Positions 1 through 7,036 of a DNA stretch of 14,586 nt are shown here, one piece after another (position 1 is the first letter of the stretch; every line of letters starts with the position of its first letter). The stretch lies in the NCBI GenBank assembly GCA_001001925.1, contig LCLH01000009.1:1-14586 (forward strand), written 5' to 3'. Both the position numbers and the translations under genes were made by a program. The stretch is from Candidatus Magasanikbacteria bacterium GW2011_GWC2_45_8 (GTDB lineage: Bacteria; Patescibacteriota; Patescibacteriia; Magasanikbacterales; UBA10146). The notes under the pieces are model-generated. The model did not search any database and was not told the DNA's origin. It saw nothing but the letters and a program-made list of their open reading frames with translations.

Positions 1-186
1 TCTCTAATGAATCAATTTCCGAATTACACAGAAAAAATTCATCGTTTTTCAGAACTGACTATGAATCACAGGGGTATTAAAGATCCTGCTGGAAGTAGTA
101 ACGTAAAGTTGCACAGAGAAATCATTCGAAATATTTATTCAACATTGAATAAAAAATTTAAGGACATATTGGGTTGGGTGAAATAA
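1..186 (+). CDS. C-terminal fragment, possibly a low-molecular-weight protein-tyrosine-phosphatase family protein
   Basis: The frame is open from base 1 to a TAA at 184-186, giving the last 61 residues of a protein whose start lies left of the window. The fragment has DPAG at residues 28-31 followed by an amphipathic helix containing LHREIIRNIYSTL. This resembles the C-terminal end of LMW phosphatases and YwlE-type arginine phosphatases (a D-P-x-G stretch, then a Y/H-R helix). In that family the DP aspartate acts as the general acid. The catalytic CX5R P-loop would be upstream and cannot be seen, so the family call is an inference from a short stretch. The position 40 bases before an intrinsic terminator supports a genuine gene end. 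Confidence 0.5.
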   Translation, partial: SLMNQFPNYTEKIHRFSELTMNHRGIKDPAGSSNVKLHREIIRNIYSTLNKKFKDILGWVK

Positions 187-226
187 ACCTGCGCCAATCC
201 GTTTTGAGCGAGCGGGCAAAAATTTG

Positions 227-256
227 AAACGGAGTTACTACTCCGTTTTTAGTTTT
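227..256 (+). terminator. Intrinsic terminator after the partial first gene
   Basis: A perfect 9-bp stem (AAACGGAGT at 227-235, ACTCCGTTT at 240-248) closes a 4-base loop and runs into a T-rich tract (249-256). It lies 40 bases after the stop at 186. A further CCGTTT at 199-204 could pair with the 5' arm instead, so a competing hairpin is possible. From 257 to 332 I see no convincing promoter and no ribosome binding site. Confidence 0.8.
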
Positions 257-332
257 AATTACCCTAGATAAGATCTTCATAGTGTGATAAGGTAGAAGAG
301 AGAAAAACTTCCCAACAAACAAAATTATACAT

Positions 333-2057
333 ATGAAACAAAAATTCAACCCCAATAAATACCGCCCCTTCTCTCTGGAGAGAAAGGTGGCTGAAGGAGA
401 AGACAAATTGAAAGAGGTGACAGAAGACCGCCCCCGTTTCATCCACAAGCCGCCTCAATTTGCGCGATGGAGCGAGCAATACCATTATAAAAAACTTCTT
501 CAAAATGGTAACTACACAAAAGACGAACACGGAGAAATCTTTGAGGAAGAATCGGGTATGTCAACATGGGAATTAGCTGATTTGGCAAAGCTGATGGATC
601 ATTTTCAATACGATATTGATTCGGTGTTAAAAATTCTTCCAAAACTCCACCTCTCTCCTGAACAGCTGAAAAGGGATGATATCCGGGATGGCGCGAAAGA
701 ACTATTTTGGCTTGAAGAAAATTATGGGGCGGGACTTCATGCACAACACACTGAAGCCATTAATACATTTGTCAAAATATTTGAACTTGAAGATGACTTA
801 AAAAAAGTCGTATCAAAACGACTCGATTACGCAGTAGAGACAACTAATAAAAAATATGCGGAGGAGTTGTTGCAAGCGTTTCCTGTATTTGATCATTCGG
901 AAATGAAAAAAAGGCTTGAAGATCAATACTACCCTACACCCGAAGGGCTTCAGGGGCGCGTGCAGGCAACAGAATTATTTGGAGATTCTCTGAAAGGACC
1001 GGCCGAAGAAATTTCTTTAGATAAAATCGCTGACATTCTCAAAGGAAAAGCGGAGCTCCTTGCAAATGACCTAAAAAAAGAGCCCTCTCTGTATTGGCAA
1101 TTGAAAAGTTGTATCACGGAAAATAACAGACAAATGGGTTATAGTTCTGGACGTTGGATTTTAATTAAAGATTACAAATTTTATCAAGGAGCTGGCAAAC
1201 GAAATTATTGCCGAGTACTATTTCTTCTTGGAGATAATTCCAAAACAGTAGAAAATCCTGATTTAAAACACAAGGCACTGGAAAGTCCTCGTCTGGAATT
1301 TCACTTCTCATGCAGTGAAGAAGATGCCGATAAAGAAGCAGGAAAATGGTCAGAAGATTTTACCACAACGAAAATATTTAAATTTGAGGGATTATATGTT
1401 GGAGACAAGAGACTTGGCGAGTACGGTCCCGGCGTACCAAATGGCCAGTTTGTAAGGATTGACGGTGAACAAACAGATTTTTCAGCGCTTGCTCCCCTCA
1501 AATCGAAAAAGTCCGCCTTAAAAGAACTCGCAGAAACGCTATTGGCCCCTGAAAAAAATTTCCAAAGCAGCCTAAATGCCTTAAAAGAACTGGGGAAACA
1601 ATATGATCTCCCAACTGAAGAAATTGAACATCTTTCAAGAGCAGTTCAAGAATTTGGAACGTACATGTACCGAACAAATAAATCTCGCGTGGGAGATTGC
1701 TTAATTATTCCAAGTGAATTTAGTTCATTTTGTAGCCACAAATTTGGAGTTCACCTTGAGACGGCTCGATATGGAGAATACCATCCGGAGTGGGGATCTC
1801 TTTTGGGATTTGACTCATTCACCTTTTATCATGAGGTGGCTGTCTTTGCGAAACGTATTGTCTTTGATTGGACAGTCACACAGTACGCCCGATCTGCAGA
1901 TAAGCCAATACCCTACATCTATGCAATAGGTGCGGAAAGACAAGGAATGGGGCCACTCTATAAAAGATTCGCCCTCGCTGATCCTAACGAACAATTCATT
2001 AATGACCCAGACAATCTCTTTTTTATTAATGAACCACCCGTAGAGTACGGAATTTAA
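333..2057 (+). CDS. Uncharacterised 574-aa protein with a possible papain/transglutaminase-like C-terminal domain
   Basis: I do not recognise this protein as a whole. It is highly charged, with no signal peptide or membrane segment, so it is probably cytoplasmic. The N-terminal 230 residues look largely helical and rich in Lys and Glu. A middle part (about 240-395) has mixed strand character and includes a YSSGRWILIKDYKFYQGAG stretch. The C-terminal part (about 445-574) shows GDC with Cys456, YHEVAVF with His500 and RIVFDWTVTQY with Asp512. This order and spacing (Cys, then His in a strand, then an FDxT strand about 12 residues later) resembles papain-like or transglutaminase-like deamidase and protease folds. 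The fold and triad are my inference; Cys467 is an alternative nucleophile. The ATG at 333 has no nearby Shine-Dalgarno. The gene stands alone between two terminators, so it is probably monocistronic. Confidence 0.8.
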   Translation: MKQKFNPNKYRPFSLERKVAEGEDKLKEVTEDRPRFIHKPPQFARWSEQYHYKKLLQNGNYTKDEHGEIFEEESGMSTWELADLAKLMDHFQYDIDSVLKILPKLHLSPEQLKRDDIRDGAKELFWLEENYGAGLHAQHTEAINTFVKIFELEDDLKKVVSKRLDYAVETTNKKYAEELLQAFPVFDHSEMKKRLEDQYYPTPEGLQGRVQATELFGDSLKGPAEEISLDKIADILKGKAELLANDLKKEPSLYWQLKSCITENNRQMGYSSGRWILIKDYKFYQGAGKRNYCRVLFLLGDNSKTVENPDLKHKALESPRLEFHFSCSEEDADKEAGKWSEDFTTTKIFKFEGLYVGDKRLGEYGPGVPNGQFVRIDGEQTDFSALAPLKSKKSALKELAETLLAPEKNFQSSLNALKELGKQYDLPTEEIEHLSRAVQEFGTYMYRTNKSRVGDCLIIPSEFSSFCSHKFGVHLETARYGEYHPEWGSLLGFDSFTFYHEVAVFAKRIVFDWTVTQYARSADKPIPYIYAIGAERQGMGPLYKRFALADPNEQFINDPDNLFFINEPPVEYGI

Positions 2058-2076
2058 GTTAAATTCCAAAACTTCT

Positions 2077-2106
2077 TTGACAACCTACTTGCATCGGGAG
2101 GATAAT
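2077..2106 (+). promoter_or_regulatory. Sigma-70-type promoter for the CBS-domain gene
   Basis: A perfect TTGACA (2077-2082) is followed after 18 bases by GATAAT (2101-2106, five of six matches to TATAAT). The predicted start point near 2113 falls inside the 5' arm of the terminator that ends the upstream gene. The resulting mRNA would lack most of that arm and could not form the full hairpin. The leader to the ATG at 2151 would be about 38 bases. Confidence 0.65.
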
Positions 2107-2132
2107 AAAAGCAGGGGCAACCCTGCTTTTAT
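2107..2132 (+). terminator. Intrinsic terminator downstream of the 574-aa protein gene
   Basis: A perfect 10-bp stem (AAAAGCAGGG at 2107-2116, CCCTGCTTTT at 2121-2130) is capped by GCAA, a GNRA-type tetraloop. The 3' arm supplies the T-tract. It lies 49 bases after the stop at 2057. The A-rich 5' arm makes it potentially bidirectional. Confidence 0.9.
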
Positions 2133-2150
2133 TCATTAACTTTTACGCCT

Positions 2151-2609
2151 ATGCTCGTCAAAGAAATCATGAAAACAGCAGTGGTATCAATTCTGCACGG
2201 CACACCTTTTTCTGAAGTCGCAAAAACCCTTCTGGAAAAACGCGTAAGCGGAGCGCCTGTGGTGGATGAAAACAACAAACTTATCGGCGTGGTATCGGAA
2301 AAAGATTTGTTTAAAGCAATCTACCCCACCTACAATGACTTTTACACCTCGCCGGAACTCTATACAGACTTCACCAAAATGGAAAAAGACGCGGAAGATG
2401 TAAAAAACAAAAAAGTTGAAGAGTGTATGTCCGCGCGGCTCATTACCGCCACTCCAGAGACTCCGGTGCTCAAAATAGGGGCACTAATGGTCGCAACAGG
2501 CATCCATCGGGTGCCGGTTGTTGAGGGAGAAAAATTGGTGGGAATGATTTCACGCGGAGACGTTTACCGCTCAATTCTGCGCGAACATTTTGGCCTTTGG
2601 GAAGTTTAA
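2151..2609 (+). CDS. Protein with two CBS domains
   Basis: The 152-residue product is a tandem CBS-domain (Bateman) module with no attached enzyme or transporter domain. CBS1 spans about residues 1-58 and ends in GVVSEKD; CBS2 spans about 88-145 and ends in GMISRGD. Both keep the small-hydrophobic-Ser/Thr-x-x-Asp signature that contacts the ribose of bound adenosine nucleotides in this family. A linker of about 30 charged and aromatic residues (59-87) separates them. Stand-alone pairs usually act as adenylate sensors that regulate a partner; the partner here is unknown. The ATG at 2151 lacks a Shine-Dalgarno sequence and sits 20 bases after the hairpin. The gene is convergent with ruvC, 37 bases away. 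Confidence 0.93.
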   Translation: MLVKEIMKTAVVSILHGTPFSEVAKTLLEKRVSGAPVVDENNKLIGVVSEKDLFKAIYPTYNDFYTSPELYTDFTKMEKDAEDVKNKKVEECMSARLITATPETPVLKIGALMVATGIHRVPVVEGEKLVGMISRGDVYRSILREHFGLWEV

Positions 2610-2636
2610 AGAAAAGCGCCGCCATTCAGACGGCGC
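2604..2636 (-). terminator. Intrinsic terminator of the rpoB-rpoC-ruvC operon
   Basis: Read on the minus strand, GCGCCG (2636-2631) pairs with CGGCGC (2621-2616) across a 9-base loop and is followed by TTTTCTTT (2615-2608). It starts 10 bases after the ruvC stop. The T-tract runs up to and overlaps the stop codon of the convergent CBS gene. On the plus strand no T-run follows, so it probably serves the minus strand only. Confidence 0.8.
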
Positions 2637-2646
2637 GAGAAACATG

Positions 2647-3114
2647 TTATTTCCACTGCAACGCGCACCACGCAATAGCAAGCGCATCCGCCGCGTCATC
2701 CAGCTTGGGCGCCTCTTTTAGTTTGAATACCATTTGTATCATTTTTTGTATTTGTCTTTTATCCGCGCGGCCGTATCCCGCCAATGTTTGTTTTACTTGG
2801 AGAGGGGTAAACTCCCTAATAGGAATTTTTTTTATTCCCGCCGAAGCCATTAACATACCCCGCACATGCGCCACATCCATGGCAGTTTTTTGATTCTTGA
2901 AAAAAAATAATTTCTCAAGACCCATGCAGTTAGGCTGGTATGTGTCAATAATCTGCGCTACGGCCGAGTGCAAAATCAGCAATCGCTCCAAAAACGAGAG
3001 TTTAGGAGATGTCTCTATACAGTCATGCATAAGTACCCGCGCATGACCACGGTCGCCCTCTATAACCGCAACGCCAAGGCGCCCAAAACCCGGGTCAATA
3101 CCTAAAACGCGCAT
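2647..3114 (-). CDS. ruvC: Crossover junction endodeoxyribonuclease RuvC
   Basis: RuvC resolves Holliday junctions during homologous recombination and repair, cutting paired strands with Mg2+ as a dimer. The 155-residue length is close to the usual 160-175. The four acidic catalytic residues of the RNase H-like fold are present: Asp7 in GIDPG, Glu67 in GLEKLFF, Asp140 and Asp143 in DDAADALAIA. The FFFKN loop (70-74), important for junction DNA contact, is also present. The ATG lies three bases after the rpoC stop, so translation is probably coupled. An AGGA 11 bases upstream, inside the rpoC end, may help initiation. No ruvA or ruvB is adjacent; the gene shares the RNA polymerase operon instead. 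Confidence 0.97.
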   Translation of the reverse strand: MRVLGIDPGFGRLGVAVIEGDRGHARVLMHDCIETSPKLSFLERLLILHSAVAQIIDTYQPNCMGLEKLFFFKNQKTAMDVAHVRGMLMASAGIKKIPIREFTPLQVKQTLAGYGRADKRQIQKMIQMVFKLKEAPKLDDAADALAIAWCALQWK

Positions 3115-3117
3115 AAA

Positions 3118-6100
3118 TTATATAGTCCTAAACCCCGTACCTGCGGGTATGAGGCGACCAATGATAACGTTTTCCTTCAACCCCTCAAGACGGTCAATCT
3201 TGCCGGTAATAGCGGCGTTAATCAATACTTTAGCGGTCTCTTGAAACGACGCGGCGGATAAGAAACTTTGAGTAGTAAGTGACACTTTTGTTACGCCAAG
3301 CAATAATTCTTCCGCGATTGCAAGATTTTTCTTTTCTTTACGCGCATGTAGATTTGCGTTCATAAACTGCGCTTTTTCAACTATTTCACCCGGCAAAAGA
3401 TCTGTGTCGCCCGCATCGGAAACCAGTACGCGTGAGAACATTTGATGAATGATAATTTCTATGTGCTTGTCGTTGAGTTTCTGCCCTTGCGAGGAATAGA
3501 TGTTCTGAATCTCGCGCAAAATGTAACGCTGGACAGACTCGCGTCCTTTGAGCGCGAACAAATGATGCAAATCAAGATGCCCTTCCGTAAGTTGATCGCC
3601 AATATTTACCAAATCGCCATTTTTCACCCAAATAGTGTACCCTGCCGGAATAATATATTCCTTGACGCCTTCTACCATGCCCACTACTTTAAGTTTTTTC
3701 TTTTCAACAACAACCGATCCGCCCATGGTTGCCAAAACATTTTCACCGGATTTCCGTTTGATCAGCGCTTCGCCGGCAGTTACCGTGCTTCCTTCTTTGA
3801 CAAGGACTTCATCCACGCTCATGATACTGAAAACCGCTTCGCCTGGAGAAGTATGTTGAATGCGGATTACTTTTTGTCCGAAACGACCTTCAAATATCTG
3901 CTTGCCTTCCGGCGATTCAATTACGCGCTGTTCTGTTGAAACAACCTCAACCTGTCCGGAAACGTCACTCACATAAGCTTTTTTCTTTGGAGAACGCGAT
4001 TCAAAAAGTTCTTCTACACGCGGCAAACCTTGCGTAATATCTCCGCCTGCGGCCGCCACACCACCAGTATGAAATGTACGCATAGTAAGTTGGGTGCCGG
4101 GTTCACCAATGGACTGCGCGGCAATAATTCCAACCGCTACGCCAATATCCACCAAACGATTGGTTGCCAAATCGTATCCATAACACTTTTGGCAGACGCC
4201 TTTTGGCAGACGACATTGCAAAATTGAACGCACACTCACTTCTTTAATTTCTGTTTTTTCCAATACGCGCATGTGTTTTTCATCTACCGATTCACCTGCT
4301 TTTATCAAAATCTTTTTTCCTTTTGGATCTTTTACATCCTTAACAACCGTACGGCCAAACGCGCGGCCAAATACCGTCTCACCCATTTCATTGCTATCTT
4401 CGTAGTTAATCAAAATACCTTCAGTATCACCGCAATCTTCTTCACGCACCACAATATCTTGAGACACATCCACCAAACGGCGGGTCAAGTATCCTGCGTT
4501 TGCGGTACGTAACGCGGTATCAGACAAACCCTTACGAGTACCGTGTGTTGAAATAAAAAACTCCAACACATCAAACCCTTCTTTAAAGCTTCCTTTGACA
4601 GGGAGTTCAATAATGTCTCCGGTTGGATTGCTCACCAAACCCTTCATACCTATAACCTGCGTGAGCTGACCCCATGTACCACGCGCGCCGGACTCAATAA
4701 TGGTTGAAACGGAAGTGAATTTGTCCAACATCCCTTTGCTTGCGCGAGAAACCTGATCTTTAATTTCACTCCATACTTCAATAATCTTATTGTGGCGTTC
4801 TTGATCGGTAAGCAAACCCTCGGCATATTGTTCCTCAATTTCAAGCACACGAGCATCACCTTCTCCCAATAGTTTTTGTTTTGCCGGCACCAAAGGGAAA
4901 TCGGCCATTGCCAATGAAAATCCTGATTTTGTAATGTACTTAAAACCAAGAGTCTTGATATTGTCTAAAATAATTGATGTCTGTTCTTGTCCGCCGACTT
5001 CAAGACATTGGCGGACAATATCTCCCAATCGTTTTGATGTTACCACTTCATTAAAAAATGGCAATCCCAATTCTGAAATTAACGCTTCATTAAATAAAAT
5101 GCGCCCTACTGTTGTTTTGATAAGATTTGATTCAGCGTCAGGAAATTTTTTAAGATCCTCAAAACGCACGGTTATCACTTCTTGCAATCCAATCTTACGG
5201 AGTTTATATACAAGCTTGGCTTCATCAGGAGAATAAAATACTTTCATTCTTGAACTTTCTTTTTCGGCGCGCACCATGGTTAGATAAAAGACACCCCATG
5301 CAATATCCTGCTTTGGAGTGGCCACAGGCGCCCCTGTTGCAGGCTTCAACAAATTTTTGGTCGCAAGCATGAGCTCCGCGGCTTCGCGTTTTGCTTCTTC
5401 GGTCAACGGCACGTGCACGGCCATCTGGTCTCCATCAAAATCAGCGTTAAAAGCGGTACACACAAGCGGATGCACCTGAATTGCCTTGCCTTCTATAAGA
5501 CGTGGACGGAATGCTTGAATACCAAGGCGGTGAAGCGTGGGAGCGCGGTTAAGCAACACGTGCGTTCCCTTAGTAATTTCTTCCAAAATATCCCAAACCT
5601 CCTCATGATCCCCTTCAATATAGCGTGACGCGCTACGGATATTGTGCGCCAGTCCGCGTGAAATAATTTGACTCATGACAAATGGCTTAAAAAGTTCCAA
5701 TGCCATACGTTTTGGCAATCCACACTCATCAAGTTTTAATTCGGGACCCACAACGATCACACTACGACCGGAATAATCGGTACGCTTACCGAGCAAATTT
5801 TGACGGAAACGGCCTTGTTTCCCCTTCAAAATATCAGCAAGGGAACGCAAAGAACGTTTCTGACCTGTAGAGGCAGTGACAGTCTTGGTGTGGCGCGCGC
5901 TATTGTCTATGAGCGCGTCAACCGCTTCCTGCAACATGCGTTTTTCGTTGCGGCAAATAACTTCCGGAGCGTTTAATTCTTGCAAACGCTTCAAACGATT
6001 ATTACGATTGATTACGCGACGATACAAGTCATTCAAATCAGAGGTGGCAAAACGTCCGCCATCAAGCGCCACCATAGGGCGCAAATCCGGCGGCACCACA

Positions 6101-7008
6101 GGGATTGCCGTCATAACCATCCACTCCGGCTCGATTCTGTTCTGATTCATGCTTTTCAAAAGTTTCAAACGACGGATCATGCGTTCACGGCGGGCAGGCG
6201 GCGCGTCAGTGGCATCTTCTTCCAATTTTTTAATGGTAGCGGACAAATCAATTTTGCCCAACAGCTCGCGGATTGCTTCCGCTCCAATACCTGCATCAAA
6301 CAAGTGTCCGTAGCGCAAAGAATATTCGCGATATTCGTTTTCAGTCAATAAATTCAATAAAGTCAACTCTTTTAATTCTTTTTCCGCGGCCATAAAATCC
6401 GCATCCAACGCCACCACCTTACGATCATGTTCCGTGGCTGCTTTTTCCATAAAATGAGATGCGTCTGCTCCGGCTCTAATACTTATCTCCTCAAGTTTTC
6501 GCTTGTGTTCATTTTGTAAGGCTTTCAGTTTTGATTTATATTCCGCTTTTAACTGTTCGTGTGTCTGAACTTTTAAATTTTCATCAACGTGTGTGATGAT
6601 GAAATTGTTAAAATATACCACCTTCTCCAAAGCTAAAATTGACATGTCCAACACCGTGCCGATCTTAGAAGGAATACTTCTTAAAAACCAAATGTGAGCC
6701 ACTGGAACCGCCAAATCAATATGGCCCATGCGTTCCCGGCGCACCAGCGAATGGGTTACTTCCACGCCACACTTATCACAAATAATTCCTTTATAACGGA
6801 TTTTTTTGTATTTTCCGCAGTAACATTCCCAATCTTTTGTGGGGCCAAAAATTTCTTCAGCAAAAAGACCGCCCTTTTCCGGTTTTTGAGTACGATAATT
6901 GATGGTTTCAGGCTTTGAAACTTCACCATAAGACCATTCTTTTATACGACCAGGAGACGCAATGTTGAGGCGCATGGCGTCAAATACAGCTTGAGGTTCT
7001 TTAAACAT
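3118..7008 (-). CDS. rpoC: DNA-directed RNA polymerase subunit beta'
   Basis: This is the catalytic clamp subunit of RNA polymerase. Numbered from the ATG at 7008 (1296 residues), it has the N-terminal zinc site C62-x-C64...C77-x2-C80, then a charged coiled-coil stretch around 145-225. The catalytic NADFDGD follows, with Asp523, Asp525 and Asp527 holding the active-site Mg2+. The trigger loop contains RKGLSDTALRTANAGYLTRR. The second zinc site is C859, C932, C939 and C942 with the expected C-x6-C-x2-C spacing. The frame stays open to a TTG at 7050 that would overlap rpoB by 14 bases. I prefer the ATG because homology begins just after it (FDAMRLNIASP, then WSYGEVSKPETINYRT). Neither start has a Shine-Dalgarno, so the choice is not certain. 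The gene is intact, with no intein or split. Confidence 0.98.
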   Translation of the reverse strand: MFKEPQAVFDAMRLNIASPGRIKEWSYGEVSKPETINYRTQKPEKGGLFAEEIFGPTKDWECYCGKYKKIRYKGIICDKCGVEVTHSLVRRERMGHIDLAVPVAHIWFLRSIPSKIGTVLDMSILALEKVVYFNNFIITHVDENLKVQTHEQLKAEYKSKLKALQNEHKRKLEEISIRAGADASHFMEKAATEHDRKVVALDADFMAAEKELKELTLLNLLTENEYREYSLRYGHLFDAGIGAEAIRELLGKIDLSATIKKLEEDATDAPPARRERMIRRLKLLKSMNQNRIEPEWMVMTAIPVVPPDLRPMVALDGGRFATSDLNDLYRRVINRNNRLKRLQELNAPEVICRNEKRMLQEAVDALIDNSARHTKTVTASTGQKRSLRSLADILKGKQGRFRQNLLGKRTDYSGRSVIVVGPELKLDECGLPKRMALELFKPFVMSQIISRGLAHNIRSASRYIEGDHEEVWDILEEITKGTHVLLNRAPTLHRLGIQAFRPRLIEGKAIQVHPLVCTAFNADFDGDQMAVHVPLTEEAKREAAELMLATKNLLKPATGAPVATPKQDIAWGVFYLTMVRAEKESSRMKVFYSPDEAKLVYKLRKIGLQEVITVRFEDLKKFPDAESNLIKTTVGRILFNEALISELGLPFFNEVVTSKRLGDIVRQCLEVGGQEQTSIILDNIKTLGFKYITKSGFSLAMADFPLVPAKQKLLGEGDARVLEIEEQYAEGLLTDQERHNKIIEVWSEIKDQVSRASKGMLDKFTSVSTIIESGARGTWGQLTQVIGMKGLVSNPTGDIIELPVKGSFKEGFDVLEFFISTHGTRKGLSDTALRTANAGYLTRRLVDVSQDIVVREEDCGDTEGILINYEDSNEMGETVFGRAFGRTVVKDVKDPKGKKILIKAGESVDEKHMRVLEKTEIKEVSVRSILQCRLPKGVCQKCYGYDLATNRLVDIGVAVGIIAAQSIGEPGTQLTMRTFHTGGVAAAGGDITQGLPRVEELFESRSPKKKAYVSDVSGQVEVVSTEQRVIESPEGKQIFEGRFGQKVIRIQHTSPGEAVFSIMSVDEVLVKEGSTVTAGEALIKRKSGENVLATMGGSVVVEKKKLKVVGMVEGVKEYIIPAGYTIWVKNGDLVNIGDQLTEGHLDLHHLFALKGRESVQRYILREIQNIYSSQGQKLNDKHIEIIIHQMFSRVLVSDAGDTDLLPGEIVEKAQFMNANLHARKEKKNLAIAEELLLGVTKVSLTTQSFLSAASFQETAKVLINAAITGKIDRLEGLKENVIIGRLIPAGTGFRTI

Positions 7009-7036
7009 ATTGGTATGAGATAATAGTGAAGATGTT

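Noticed and set aside
206..224. GAGCGAGCGGGC followed by AAAAATTT as a third copy of the dispersed repeat
   Set aside because: The resemblance is limited to a G-rich stretch next to an A/T stretch; the diagnostic core and nested pairing are missing.
439..744. Minus-strand frames opposite the first part of the 574-residue gene
   Set aside because: They are shorter than the plus-strand frame, have no recognisable motif, and the plus frame is flanked by a fitting terminator.
2597..2893. 98-codon plus-strand frame overlapping the end of the CBS gene and ruvC
   Set aside because: It lies opposite the conserved catalytic C-terminal half of ruvC and crosses the operon terminator; it is a shadow.
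3442..3939. 165-codon plus-strand open frame opposite rpoC
   Set aside because: It is fully inside rpoC on the other strand and has no recognisable domain, promoter or ribosome binding site.
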